33,694 nt of DNA from Planctomycetota bacterium (GTDB taxonomy: Bacteria > Planctomycetota > Planctomycetia > Pirellulales > Lacipirellulaceae), in NCBI GenBank assembly GCA_003576855.1, contig QEVI01000011.1:1-33694 (forward strand), read 5' to 3'. Made by a program: the position numbers and the translations under genes. Below the pieces are notes generated by a model. The model worked only from the letters and a program-made list of their open reading frames with translations, was not told the DNA's origin and did no database searches. Numbering within the stretch: the stretch's first letter is position 1; the number at the start of each line of letters is the position of its first letter. Below, one piece after another: positions 24,989 through 33,500 of this stretch.

Positions 24989-25070
24989 GCCTGCAGTCGT
25001 GCGGCAGGAGCTTCAAAAAGCCGCGAGAGAACCTAGTAAAGGGCCGGTCGCTCGCGTTGCACGTTGCTGA

Positions 25071-25160
25071 ATTTAGTAGAAGCTGTTGAAAATTTCAAGA
25101 TATTTACCATCTATTTTCAGAAAAAACCAGAAATAACACAACTCCTTCAATAACAGATAC
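25071..25160. other. AT-rich island in the 323-bp spacer between epimerase and regulator genes
   Basis: This 90-bp stretch has 25 G or C bases (28%), in sharp contrast with the GC-rich surroundings. It lies in the spacer 24989-25311. It contains a 13-bp palindrome, TTGAAA-A-TTTCAA (25086-25098), and several T-runs. It probably holds the promoter and operator of the regulator gene (ATG 24988, minus), but no convincing -35/-10 pair could be fixed. Frames through it are not protein-like. Confidence 0.45.
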
Positions 25161-25311
25161 TTAAAACAACAGTGCCACTCGTATTCGGAGCGAAATGTCA
25201 TAAAGCCAGCCGCCTTGTAACAGCATTTGTCGCCGCCGACCGCGGCCTCGGCAGGCTTTCCAGCGTGAACACCTGCGCCCCCCGCTTCCCATCGTCGGCA
25301 AGCGGTTGAGA

Positions 25312-26493
25312 TCACCCGTCGTGCCGCATTTCTTCGAGAATCTGCCAGCACGTCAGTTGCATTCGCGGCAGGTGGAATGGGCCCTTCCAGAGACTCCCCT
25401 TCAGCGACGTACTGAGGCGACCGTCGCGGTGCAGGTAACCGAACCACTCCCCGTACTGGCGGTCGGCGAAGTGCGTGTACGACCAGTCGTGCACCTGCTG
25501 GTGCCACGAGGCATAGCGGCGGTCGCCGGTGAGCCGGTAGGCCAACAGCGTAGCGATAATCGTCTCGTTGTGCGGCCACCAGAACTTCATGTCGTGCCAG
25601 TATTCCTGTACGGGCAAGCCGTCCACGCCGACGAAGTACAGCATGCCCCCGTAGCACGGATCCCAGCCGCGACGCCACATCCAATCGAGCATCGTCGCGC
25701 CCATGGCGATCAGTTCGGCGTCGCCGCGCCGCTGGCCTTCCCGCATGATGAACCAGGCGCCCTCGATCGCGTGCCCCGGATTGAGCGTGCGGCCATCGAA
25801 GTGGGGAAGGATCTCCCCTTCGACGCCGACCGTTTCCATGACGCACTCGATGTCGGGCTTCATGTGATCGCGACGAATCGTCTCGATGCTGCGATCGATC
25901 AAAGCATCGGCCTCTGCAAGCCCGATCGATTCGCGCAGCTCCTGCGCGACGGCGATCGTAATCATGGGGAACCCGATCGACTTCATCGGCCTGACGTCCG
26001 TGAACTTGGCGTCGACGCCGCGCGGCTGAAGATGGTGATCGATGAAGCGCTGGAAGACGCGCCGGGCCTGCTCCGCGAAGCGAACGTCGCCGGTCGCCTG
26101 CGCCAGTTCGCCGTAGGCGATCGCCGCAAAGCTCTCCGAATACGCGTAGCGCCGCTTGCGGATCGGCCGGCCTTCGCGCGTCACGTGAAACCACATCCGG
26201 CCATCCGCCGGATCGAAGCAGTGGGCGTCCAGGAATTCGGCGCCGCGAAGTGCCAATTCGAGCCACTCCCGCCGCGGCTCGACGTTGTTGTAGAGTTCCC
26301 CCAGCAGCCACGTGGAGCGCCCCTGCTGCCACACGCCCTTGTCCGTGTCGACGATCGAGCCGTCGCGATTGAGCGACGTCATGACGCCGCCGTACTCGCG
26401 ATCGACGCCATGAGTGATCCAGAACGGCAGCACGTCGTCGAGCAAGCCGTCGCGATACACGCCAATCAACTCGTCAACGCGATCGCAGTCCAT
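25312..26493 (-). CDS. N-acylglucosamine 2-epimerase (AGE) family protein
   Basis: The protein has 393 residues, full length for an (alpha/alpha)6-barrel AGE enzyme, with ATG 26493 behind GAGGTGGGG. Family landmarks are WQQGRSTWLLGELYN (Arg59), the YAYSESFAAIAYGELA stretch, His241 in LNPGHAIEGAW and His308 in KFWWPHNE. The two histidines act as general acid/base in AGE enzymes that interconvert ManNAc and GlcNAc. The gene is 92 bp behind the sialic-acid-lyase gene, so ManNAc released by the lyase would be converted directly to GlcNAc. Related isomerases act on mannose, cellobiose or sulfoquinovose; the context favours ManNAc. The frame extending upstream to 27066 overlaps the lyase gene and is not used. 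Confidence 0.9.
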   Translation of the reverse strand: MDCDRVDELIGVYRDGLLDDVLPFWITHGVDREYGGVMTSLNRDGSIVDTDKGVWQQGRSTWLLGELYNNVEPRREWLELALRGAEFLDAHCFDPADGRMWFHVTREGRPIRKRRYAYSESFAAIAYGELAQATGDVRFAEQARRVFQRFIDHHLQPRGVDAKFTDVRPMKSIGFPMITIAVAQELRESIGLAEADALIDRSIETIRRDHMKPDIECVMETVGVEGEILPHFDGRTLNPGHAIEGAWFIMREGQRRGDAELIAMGATMLDWMWRRGWDPCYGGMLYFVGVDGLPVQEYWHDMKFWWPHNETIIATLLAYRLTGDRRYASWHQQVHDWSYTHFADRQYGEWFGYLHRDGRLSTSLKGSLWKGPFHLPRMQLTCWQILEEMRHDG

Positions 26494-26585
26494 GTCCCCA
26501 CCTCGTGCGCAATCCGCGGCGCGCGGACCGGCGGCAGCATTGCGGCGGCGACGGCGCACCAGCCATCCGCCCGCCAGTTCGCCGT

Positions 26586-27605
26586 CTAAACCCGCTCGTG
26601 GCGAGCCGTCGCCGCGTGCGGCAAACCGGCCGCAGGCGCCAGCGGCTGCTGCTCTGCGCCGGCGTCCGTGCGCCGGTGCACGGACGGCGCCCGCTGGGCG
26701 TTCCACTGGAAAAAGCCGATTTCGTCGAGCGATCGCCGCAACGCCGCCGTGTCGGCCGCCGTCAACCGTCGCAGCGGCAGGCGGCACGGTCCGCACTGCA
26801 TGCCCAGCAGGTTCATCGTCTCGCGGAGCGCCGAATGGAAGGGGTACGTCGAAAGAATGCGGATCATCGTCGATACCCGCGATTGCCACGCCCGGGCCTC
26901 GGCCAACCGCCCTTCCTGGACGGCGCTCATCACGTTGAGGTATGCCGTCGGGGCGATGTTGTAGGTGCTGCCGACGGCGCCTCGGGCCCCCGTAGCCATC
27001 GCCGGCAAAAGCATTTCGTCCACGCCCCACAGCATGTCGAACTTGCCGCCGCCGTATTCCTGGCAAAGCTGATACTCGTTGAGCGTCGCCATCGTGTACT
27101 TCAACCCGGCGAGACTCGCGATGCGGTCCTCCGCCTGGCGCAGAAAGTCGACCATGTCGAACTGCGCGCCGGTCAAGCCGGGAATGTGATAGTAATAAAA
27201 CGGCAGGCTCGGAGCCCCGGCAGCCACCTGCGCCATGGAATCAACGAGCGAATCCAATCCATTGAGCGGAAAATAAGACGGACAGGTGGCGGAGATCGCG
27301 TCGGCGCCGTTCTCTTGCGCGTGTGACGCCAGTCGCGCCGCCGACTGCAGGCTGTTATGGCCGACCTGGATCATCACGGGAACGCGCCCCCGCACCGCGC
27401 GGATGTACGCCTCGGCGACGGCGCATCGTTCGTCGTCCGCCAGCGACATCCCTTCGCCCGTGCTGCCGCAGACGTAGAAGCCCTTGACGCCCTGTTCTAG
27501 CAGTCGATCAACCAGCGGCGCGACCTGCGGGAGGTTCAAGCGACCATCGTCGCACAGCGGCGTTACGGCGGCGGCGATCAGGCCCTCCATTCGAGATTCA
27601 ATCAT
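26586..27605 (-). CDS. nanA: N-acetylneuraminate lyase (DHDPS/NAL family)
   Basis: The protein has 339 residues, a TIM-barrel class I aldolase that splits sialic acid to ManNAc and pyruvate. It has the carboxylate-binding GSTGEG (47-52), Tyr139 in YYYHIPGLTG and Schiff-base Lys169 in LAGLKYTMATLNEY. The YHIPxLTG form is typical of sialic-acid lyases, in contrast to the YNVPxRTG of dihydrodipicolinate synthases. ATG 27605 is chosen; upstream codons to 27749 look non-coding and overlap the GntR gene's 3' end. The enzyme core ends near residue 305, and the last 35 residues (APSVHRRTDAGAEQQ...) form a low-complexity tail not usual in the family. It lies between the GntR/FCD regulator and the AGE gene. 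Confidence 0.88.
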   Translation of the reverse strand: MIESRMEGLIAAAVTPLCDDGRLNLPQVAPLVDRLLEQGVKGFYVCGSTGEGMSLADDERCAVAEAYIRAVRGRVPVMIQVGHNSLQSAARLASHAQENGADAISATCPSYFPLNGLDSLVDSMAQVAAGAPSLPFYYYHIPGLTGAQFDMVDFLRQAEDRIASLAGLKYTMATLNEYQLCQEYGGGKFDMLWGVDEMLLPAMATGARGAVGSTYNIAPTAYLNVMSAVQEGRLAEARAWQSRVSTMIRILSTYPFHSALRETMNLLGMQCGPCRLPLRRLTAADTAALRRSLDEIGFFQWNAQRAPSVHRRTDAGAEQQPLAPAAGLPHAATARHERV

Positions 27606-27726
27606 CGGTTTTCGGCTTTCGTATAGTTTCAACGCGGCCGTCGAGTTGCATCGATCGGCAAGGCGGAAGCCGCGGTTCGTGAGGGCGAGCTCTCGCCAGC
27701 ACGGAGTTGACGCCGTCGCGGAGCCC

Positions 27727-28446
27727 TTACGCTCGATCTCCGGATGCACGGCCGATTTCGCGGCGGCGGTGAAGGTGATTAAGCACTGTCTTGCGACCGA
27801 CCTTTATATGCTCGCTCATCAAGCGACGACAGAGCGCTGCGTCCCGCGCCCGCAGCGCCGCCAGCAACCGTCGACGGTCCCGGCAGGTCGTCTCGGCAAC
27901 CTGGGCCGTCAGTAAACTTGGATCCCGCCGATGGGCGTCGAAGACCCTCGTGATCGCGCGGTGATCGCGAATCACCTTCGACAGCAACCGATTCCGCGCG
28001 GCGTCGACGAGAATCGAGTGAAAGTCTTCCTCGCAGTCGAGCCAGCGGTTGAGCAGGGCCGGCGTGGCGACCTTCGACCTCCGCTCTTCGATCGCCGCGT
28101 GGATGTGCTGCATCTCTTGCAGCCCCCGCTCCAGCTCGTCCAGTTGCTCCGCGGTGATGTGCAGGGCAGCCTCTTCGGCGGCGCAGCTTTCCAGGGCGTC
28201 CCGCAGCACGTACAACTCATCCAGATCCCGCCAACTCGGCTCGCGGACGAACGCCCCCGCGCCGGGGACATGTTCGACCACCCCTTCGCTAGCTAGCCGC
28301 TGGATGGCTTCGCGCACCGGGATCACGCTGACGCCAATCTCGCTGGCCAGCGTTCGGTTCACCAACTGCGTGCCGGGCGGAAATTCGCCCCGCGACAGCT
28401 TACGGACGATGTGGCGGTACGACTTTTCCGCAAGACTTCGATCCAC
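27727..28446 (-). CDS. GntR-family regulator, FCD subfamily (NanR/FadR-like)
   Basis: The protein has 239 residues from GTG 28446. The longer frame to TTG 28539 is rejected because that codon is part of the predicted -35 box. The winged helix (about 5-75) contains LSRGEFPPGTQLVNRTLASEIGVSVIPVREAIQRL and GAGAFVREP. The all-helical FCD ligand domain (about 85-215) has LYVLRDALE, DCEEDFHSILVDAARN and late His residues (HRAIT, SEHIK), which bind a metal and small carboxylates in this family. NanR of enteric bacteria belongs to the same subfamily. It sits 121 bp upstream of the lyase gene on the same strand, so it is a good candidate for a sialic-acid-responsive repressor. It may autoregulate through the palindrome in its promoter. 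Confidence 0.85.
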   Translation of the reverse strand: MDRSLAEKSYRHIVRKLSRGEFPPGTQLVNRTLASEIGVSVIPVREAIQRLASEGVVEHVPGAGAFVREPSWRDLDELYVLRDALESCAAEEAALHITAEQLDELERGLQEMQHIHAAIEERRSKVATPALLNRWLDCEEDFHSILVDAARNRLLSKVIRDHRAITRVFDAHRRDPSLLTAQVAETTCRDRRRLLAALRARDAALCRRLMSEHIKVGRKTVLNHLHRRREIGRASGDRA

Positions 28447-28510
28447 GGTGCGCCGTCTCGTGCATAAGCGGGGCAGGGATAGACCCGGTCGGCCGACCGG
28501 CTGTCCGTAT

Positions 28511-28539
28511 GTTATAACGTCGCATAGCGCGGCGTTCAA
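28511..28539 (-). promoter_or_regulatory. Promoter with overlapping palindrome for the GntR/FCD gene
   Basis: On minus, TTGAAC (28539-28534) and TATAAC (28516-28511) are spaced 17 bp, a strong sigma-70-type match. The -10 lies inside the near-palindrome ATGTTATAACGT (28509-28520), whose core GTTATAAC is perfect. A GT...AC operator of the GntR kind placed there could allow autorepression. This placement supports the GTG start at 28446, with a leader near 58 nt. Confidence 0.5.
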
Positions 28540-28645
28540 GAAGACGCCGCCCCCGGGCTGGCGCCGCTACGTCGCCCGCCCGATACGGAGAAGCTTGCGC
28601 AGACGGCGAACCGCCACTGGGCCAGCGGGATTCGCGCCTTGAGCG

Positions 28646-29290
28646 CTACGCCGTCGGGGCCCGCCTGGCCCGCGCGTACTCAACTACAGCCGGCAGCAGC
28701 GAGATCAGCACAATGGCGATGATAATCAGCGAAAAGTTCTCCTTGACGATTTCCAGCGTGCCGAAAAAGTAACCCGCGTACACGCCGATCACCACCCACG
28801 CAATCGCGCCGGTGACGTTGTACATCGCGAACCGGCCGTAGTTCATCTGCCCCACGCCGGCCAAAAACGGCGCGAACGTCCGCACGATCGGCACGAACCG
28901 AGCGATGATGATCGTCTTGCCGCCATAGCGCTCGTAGAAGGCCTGCGTGCGGTCCAGATGCTCGCGCTTGAAGAATCGAGCTTTCTCCCGATTGAACACC
29001 GCCGGGCCGAGATATCGGCCAATCTGGTAGTTCACCGCATCACCCAACACAGCGGCGACGGTCAAAAGCACTACCAGCAAGTGCGGATTCAAGGAACCCA
29101 GCCCGGCGATCGCCCCCGCGGCGAACAGCAGCGAGTCGCCCGGAAGAATCGGCGTCACCACCAGCCCGGTTTCGCAAAACACAATGATGAACAGCAGCAG
29201 GTACGCCCAGCCGCCGTACGCCTGCACGAGCTCCGCCAGGTGCTTGTCGAGGTGCAGGAAAAGATCGATGAACTGGCAAACGTAGTCCAT
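28646..29290 (-). CDS. DedA family (SNARE-associated/VTT domain) membrane protein
   Basis: The protein has 214 residues with ATG 29290. It is a standard-length DedA protein with about five hydrophobic segments. Family motifs are FCETGLVVTPILPGDSLLFAAGA (about 39-61), GDAVNYQIGRYLG and the conserved arginine motif ARFVPIVRTFAPFLAGVGQMNYGRF (about 127-151), followed by GAIAWVV. DedA proteins act at the inner membrane as proton-dependent lipid-carrier flippases or scramblases (undecaprenyl-phosphate or phosphatidylethanolamine recycling is known for members). It is not obviously part of the sialic-acid locus, although co-directional with it. It is divergent from the sugar-binding-like gene at 29647. 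Confidence 0.92.
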   Translation of the reverse strand: MDYVCQFIDLFLHLDKHLAELVQAYGGWAYLLLFIIVFCETGLVVTPILPGDSLLFAAGAIAGLGSLNPHLLVVLLTVAAVLGDAVNYQIGRYLGPAVFNREKARFFKREHLDRTQAFYERYGGKTIIIARFVPIVRTFAPFLAGVGQMNYGRFAMYNVTGAIAWVVIGVYAGYFFGTLEIVKENFSLIIIAIVLISLLPAVVEYARARRAPTA

Positions 29291-29646
29291 GGGGAGCTCG
29301 CAGTGCGTGCGCAGCCGCACCGGCGCGGCTTCAGGTGTGAAAGGATAGCTTACGGGCGCACCCTGGGCGAGTCGCACCCGACCGCGGACGCCGCCAAGGA
29401 TTTCCCCAAATCCGGCGTCGCGCTGCAGATTTCGCAGTCCGACCAGCAGGCCACATCGTTCTATCAGTAAAGGACGCCGCGCCGCCGGCCGGTCGTGACG
29501 AGACCGCAGTCCTTCCAGCGCACGCGACAGCGGCGGCGTCATGCAACCCGCCGCCGCTAGCGCCTGTTGTCGTAGCCGGCGCCGCTCCACGCCGCAGGCC
29601 TGCGATCGCGGCGCGTGTTTTCCCAGCGCATTCACGGGAAGTGGCC
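29291..29646. other. 356-bp divergent intergenic region, no gene supported
   Basis: Open frames cross this spacer on both strands, but none shows a family motif, a signal peptide or a ribosome-binding site of its own. GGGAA at 29636-29640 serves the plus-strand gene starting at 29647. No clear promoter pair or strong inverted repeat was found. Confidence 0.4.
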
Positions 29647-30663
29647 ATGACTGCTGTCACCACGCGATGGGCCCTCTTTGGCGGCATTCCCATGGCGGTC
29701 CTGGTCATCGCCGCCGCCTATCGAGCGGAACTTGAAAGCCGACCGGGCGGCCATAAGCACCGGGCCGTGCTCGTGGCCGGCGGCGCCGACGCGCACTGGC
29801 GTCAAGTCATCAGCGGCGCCAGAGCCGCCGCCCGCAACGCCGGCCTCGATCTGGAGATCCAACTGCCCGGCCGTGGCGACCTCCAGAAACTTGTCCGCCA
29901 CGACGGCCGCAACCCGCGCGACGAGCTGGCCGGGATGATTGTCGCCGCCGAAGTCCTCGGCGTAGAGCCGTTCCCCGCCGGCCTGCCTCAGAACGTCAAA
30001 CTCATCACGCTCGGGCGCGATCTCGCGCCAGACAAACGCCATTGTCATGTGGGGCCGGGCGACTTCGCCGCCGGCCGCCTGGCCGCGAGCCTCCTGGGGG
30101 AAGCGTTGCCCGAGGGCGGCGCTATCGTCGCGCTGGCGCCCGATGATGAGCCTGGCCGGCGCCAGGTGTGCGGACTCCGCCATGCCCTCGGCGTCCTCAA
30201 CCGAGCCAGTCCCCGGGGCGACGGTGCAATGCGGTACGTACTGGAAAGCGCGCTGATCGCCAGCAGCGGCTCGCCGTTGCCGTCGTCGCTCCGAAAGCTC
30301 ATCGATTCACGCCCCCGGACCGACGTGGTGATCGACTTCACGGCCGCGCCGGCGCTGTCGGTGCTCGATGCCCTTCGTTCTCACCCAGCCGCCGCGGAAG
30401 CCGAGCTAATCACGCTCGATAATTCGGACGCAGCGCTGGAAGGCGTCGAGCGGGGCGACGTCTTCGCCGTCTTGGCCCACCAGCCGTATCACGTCGGTTA
30501 CGAGGCCGTCGCCATGCTGGCGCGAATGCATCGCGACGGCCGGCTGGGGACCCCCGCGCCGGGCAAAGGGCTCATCAACGTATGCCCGCGAGTCGTTCGT
30601 CAGCGGGAAGCGGCGGCGTACCGCGCCGCGCAGCAGGCGCATGCGATGGACGAGGCGGCGTAA
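29647..30663 (+). CDS. Membrane-anchored sugar-binding-protein-like (periplasmic binding fold), orphan
   Basis: The protein has 338 residues with ATG 29647, GGGAA six nt upstream. A hydrophobic helix (about 8-26) without a clear cleavage site suggests an anchor or signal. The rest resembles the ribose-binding/LacI type I periplasmic fold: HRAVLVAGGADAHWRQVISGARAAARNAGLDLEIQ, MIVAAEVLG, GPGDFAAGRLAASLLGEALPEGGAIVALAP, and HQPYHVGYEAVAMLARM near the end. No permease, ATPase or HTH accompanies it. It may be an orphan solute sensor, a binding protein for a transporter elsewhere, or a structural relative. Sialic acid or amino-sugar binding is possible given the neighbourhood but is not shown. Confidence 0.78.
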   Translation: MTAVTTRWALFGGIPMAVLVIAAAYRAELESRPGGHKHRAVLVAGGADAHWRQVISGARAAARNAGLDLEIQLPGRGDLQKLVRHDGRNPRDELAGMIVAAEVLGVEPFPAGLPQNVKLITLGRDLAPDKRHCHVGPGDFAAGRLAASLLGEALPEGGAIVALAPDDEPGRRQVCGLRHALGVLNRASPRGDGAMRYVLESALIASSGSPLPSSLRKLIDSRPRTDVVIDFTAAPALSVLDALRSHPAAAEAELITLDNSDAALEGVERGDVFAVLAHQPYHVGYEAVAMLARMHRDGRLGTPAPGKGLINVCPRVVRQREAAAYRAAQQAHAMDEAA

Positions 30664-30746
30664 ACCGCATCCGCCCTGGGCGCCGCTGCTCGCCCTGGCG
30701 CTCGACCACGCCCCGCGGCCCGGCCCGCTGCCGGTCCCGCTCAGCT

Positions 30747-32066
30747 TCAGCCCATGTGCTTGACGACGGCGGCGCCGAACTCGCTGCACTTCAACAGCGT
30801 CGCGCCGTCCATGAGCCGCTCGAAGTCGTAGGTCACCGTCTTGGCCCCGATGGCCCCGTTGAGCCCGCGAATGATGAGGTCGGCCGCCTCGGTCCAACCC
30901 AGGTAGCGGAACATCATCTCGCCCGACAGGATCACGCTGCCGGGGTTCACCTTGTCTTGGCCAGCGTACTTCGGCGCGGTGCCGTGAGTCGCTTCGAAAA
31001 TCGCGTGCCCCGTGACGTAGTTGATGTTGCCGCCCGGGGCGATGCCGATGCCCCCCACGCACGCGGCCAAGGCGTCGCTGATGTAATCCCCGTTGAGATT
31101 CGTCGTCGCGATGACATCGTATTCCGCCGGTCGAGTGAGAATCTGCTGCAGGAATGCGTCGGCAATGGCGTCTTTGACGATGATGTCGTGGTTCAGTCCC
31201 GGAACCTTCCCCTTGCGGATGATCTGCCACGGTCCGCCCTCGAAGTCCTCGGCGCCGTAATACTCCTTGGCGACCTGGTAGCCCCAATCGCGAAACGCCC
31301 CTTCGGTGAACTTCATGATGTTCCCCTTGTGGACCAGCGTCACGCTCTTGCGCCCCTCCTTGACGGCGTAGCCAATCGCGCTGTGGACCAGCCGCTCCGT
31401 TCCCAGGTAGCTGATCGGCTTGAAGCCGATGCCGACCGCCACCGGCAGATCGCGCGGAGGGCTGCCGATGGACTCGAGCTGCTTGTTCCAGGCATCGGTC
31501 TTCTGCTTCGTCCCGAAACGAACCTTGTCGAACTCCTTGGGAAACTGCTGGGCCAGGAAATCGAGCACCTTTTGCGACTGCTCGCTGCCGGCGACATACT
31601 CGATGCCCGCGTATATGTCCTCGGTGTTCTCGCGAAAGATCACCATGTCCGTCAGTTCCGGGCGCTTCACAGGCGATGGAACGCCCGTGAAGTACTGCAC
31701 CGGCCGTAGGCAGACGTACAGGTCGAGCAGTTGGCGCAGGGCCACGTTCAGCGACCGGATGCCGCCGCCCACCGGGGTCGTCAGCGGGCCCTTGATTCCC
31801 ACCAGGTAGGTCCGAAAGGCGTCGAGCGTCTCGTCGGGCAGCCAGTTGCCCGTCTGGTTGAACGCCTTTTCCCCGGCGAGGACCTCTTTCCAGGCGATTC
31901 GCCGCCGGCCCCCGTAAGCCTTTTCGACCGCGGCGTCGAACACCAATTGGCTCGCCCGCCAAATGTCCGGACCGGTGCCGTCCCCCTCGATAAATGGAAT
32001 CACCGGGACCTCGGGAACTTCGAGGCGACCCTGGTGCATGGCGATTGTTTGCGGCGAGGCGGACAT
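30747..32066 (-). CDS. icd: Isocitrate dehydrogenase, NADP-dependent
   Basis: The protein has 439 residues starting at ATG 32066, with AGGAG seven nt upstream. It converts isocitrate plus NADP+ to 2-oxoglutarate, CO2 and NADPH in the TCA cycle. The sequence follows Escherichia coli Icd closely: [12 protein letters not shown], substrate-binding [13 protein letters not shown] with Ser105 (equivalent to the phosphorylated Ser113), [14 protein letters not shown], metal-binding [19 protein letters not shown] and the NADP-selecting [16 protein letters not shown], where Lys-Tyr marks NADP over NAD. It is a single-gene unit, convergent with the binding-protein-like gene (83-bp spacer). Its promoter must lie in the 375-bp divergent spacer 32067-32441, which also holds an inverted-repeat element. 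Confidence 0.96.
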   Translation of the reverse strand: MSASPQTIAMHQGRLEVPEVPVIPFIEGDGTGPDIWRASQLVFDAAVEKAYGGRRRIAWKEVLAGEKAFNQTGNWLPDETLDAFRTYLVGIKGPLTTPVGGGIRSLNVALRQLLDLYVCLRPVQYFTGVPSPVKRPELTDMVIFRENTEDIYAGIEYVAGSEQSQKVLDFLAQQFPKEFDKVRFGTKQKTDAWNKQLESIGSPPRDLPVAVGIGFKPISYLGTERLVHSAIGYAVKEGRKSVTLVHKGNIMKFTEGAFRDWGYQVAKEYYGAEDFEGGPWQIIRKGKVPGLNHDIIVKDAIADAFLQQILTRPAEYDVIATTNLNGDYISDALAACVGGIGIAPGGNINYVTGHAIFEATHGTAPKYAGQDKVNPGSVILSGEMMFRYLGWTEAADLIIRGLNGAIGAKTVTYDFERLMDGATLLKCSEFGAAVVKHMG

Positions 32067-32093
32067 CGACGACTCCTGAGGGCCTAACAGTAG

Positions 32094-32179
32094 GTTGAAC
32101 GAGGGGACTGGCTCGCGGCCCCACTGCAAGAAGCGGCCAGAAACCGCGACGCAGCAGCGTGCCTGTCCCCTATTTCAAC
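32094..32179. repeat. Inverted-repeat element (REP/MITE-like) upstream of icd
   Basis: The left arm (32094-32116) and the reverse complement of the right arm (32157-32179) match at 19 of 23 positions. Both arms share GTTGAA, AGGGGAC, GGC and CGC blocks; 40 bp separate them. The GGGGAC(A/T)GGC core resembles palindromic repeats associated with REP-type (Y1) transposases in many bacteria, from memory. No transposase is nearby. The element lies in the icd leader or promoter region, so it may affect icd transcription. Confidence 0.5.
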
Positions 32180-32375
32180 AGGCTGCTAAGGCGGCTATCC
32201 GTGGGTCCAAGTGCAGGCTGAAAACCTGCGATTCTCGCGGCACATGCGTACCCAGGTCAATGGGCCCCCGGCTCATGGCGGGCGGCGAGTCCGGCGGGCG
32301 GCGGCAACGGTGGGCTCTTGCTACCCTGAAGGGATTGGCGCCTTTCGTAGGGCCCCACGGTCGCCGAGAATCGGC

Positions 32376-32381
32376 TATACT
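32376..32381 (+). promoter_or_regulatory. Possible -10 box for the TIM-barrel gene
   Basis: TATACT preceded by CGGC lies 61 bp before the ATG at 32442. No good -35 is present at 16-18 bp. The rest of the spacer to the inverted-repeat element is GC-rich and otherwise featureless. Confidence 0.3.
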
Positions 32382-32441
32382 CTGGCTCGGCGGGGCGCTG
32401 GTGCTTTGCCAAGGGAACCTCATTCGGAGCTAGTGCGGGCT

Positions 32442-33368
32442 ATGAACGAACACATGGCGAGGTTTGGTCGGCGGCAATTTCTGCAGGCGGGGGCTGTCGC
32501 GGCGGGGGCGGGCTGGGCGGTAGCACGCATGGAAACCCCCTTGCTAGCTGCGAGCGGGAAGGAGCCGCTGTTCAAGATCTCCCTCGCCGAGTGGTCGTTC
32601 CACCGCACCCTGCAAAAAGGGGACATGGACAACCTCGACTTCCCGAAGGCGGCCAAGGACCTGGGCATCGAGGCCGTCGAGTACGTCAACCAGTTCTTCA
32701 AGGACAAGGCCGAGGACGAGCAGTACCTCGGCGAATTGGAAAAACGCTGTAAAGATGAGGGGATAACTAGCGTACTGATAATGTGTGATGGAGAAGGAAA
32801 TCTGGGGGATCCCGATAACGCCAAGCGCAAGCAAGCTGTAAAGAACCACCAGAAGTGGGTTCACGCCGCCAAACGGCTCGGCTGCCACTCGATAAGAGTG
32901 AATGCACATTCCGAAGGGAGTCGCGAGGAACAGGCCAAGCTGGCGGCCGACGGCTTGCGGCAGCTTTCCGAGTACGCCGCCCCCCACAAGATCGGCGTAA
33001 TCGTGGAAAACCATGGCGGCCTCTCCTCGCATGGCGACTGGCTCGCTGGCGTCATCAAATCAGTGGGCCTGGAGAACTGCGGCACTTTGCCGGATTTCGG
33101 CAACTTCTACGAGTACGACCGCTACCAGGGCGTCAAGGAGCTGATGCCGTTCGCCAAAGGCGTGAGCGCCAAAAGCCACGAATTCGATGACCAGGGGAAC
33201 GAGGTCAGGACCGATTACCGCCGGATGATGGAGATCGTCCTGGATGCCGGCTACCACGGCTACGTCGGCATCGAATGGGAGGGCGACCAACCGGGCGAAC
33301 GCGAGGGCATCCTTCTCACCAAGCAGCTCCTCGAGCGAGTTCGGGACGAGCTCTCGGCGAAGGCCTGA
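32442..33368 (+). CDS. Tat-exported sugar phosphate isomerase/epimerase-like TIM-barrel protein
   Basis: The protein has 308 residues with ATG 32442 (GGAG 12 nt upstream; a second ATG at 32454 would still keep the signal). The N-terminus [19 protein letters not shown] is a twin-arginine signal, so the folded enzyme goes to the periplasm. The xylose-isomerase-like barrel (about 45-305) has metal-ligand candidates in [22 protein letters not shown] and the terminal GIEWEGD. Such proteins are numerous in planctomycetes and their substrates are mostly unknown; a free sugar or keto-sugar is likelier than a phosphate in the periplasm. It stands alone and is followed by an intrinsic terminator 100 bp downstream. 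Confidence 0.9.
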   Translation: MNEHMARFGRRQFLQAGAVAAGAGWAVARMETPLLAASGKEPLFKISLAEWSFHRTLQKGDMDNLDFPKAAKDLGIEAVEYVNQFFKDKAEDEQYLGELEKRCKDEGITSVLIMCDGEGNLGDPDNAKRKQAVKNHQKWVHAAKRLGCHSIRVNAHSEGSREEQAKLAADGLRQLSEYAAPHKIGVIVENHGGLSSHGDWLAGVIKSVGLENCGTLPDFGNFYEYDRYQGVKELMPFAKGVSAKSHEFDDQGNEVRTDYRRMMEIVLDAGYHGYVGIEWEGDQPGEREGILLTKQLLERVRDELSAKA

Positions 33369-33468
33369 TCCTGCCATTTTGGCATGCCACTGCCCTCTCG
33401 GCGTGAGAGCGGCGTGGGGGGATTTGCTCGCCGCGCTTGAAGTCACGCGACATGGACCAACTATGCTT

Positions 33469-33500
33469 AGGGCGATCCGCAAGGATCGCCCTTTTTCTTT
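33469..33500 (+). terminator. Rho-independent terminator
   Basis: AGGGCGATCC, loop GCAA, GGATCGCCCT form a perfect 10-bp stem with a GNRA-type loop, followed by TTTTCTTT. It lies 100 bp beyond the stop of the TIM-barrel gene on the same strand. It is the only textbook intrinsic terminator found in the window. Confidence 0.85.

Noticed and set aside
25073-26332. A 419-residue minus-strand ORF in another frame over the epimerase gene
   Set aside because: It is Arg-rich, shadows the AGE coding frame and ends in the AT-rich spacer; no family features.
29350-29470. Plus-strand tail reading TADAAKDFPKSGVALQISQS before a stop, possibly a gene remnant
   Set aside because: It looks protein-like over only about 30 residues and has no recognisable family or start; could be chance.
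30664-30746. GGCGC/GCGCC pairs between convergent genes as a terminator
   Set aside because: The stem is short and interrupted and there is no T-tract on either strand.
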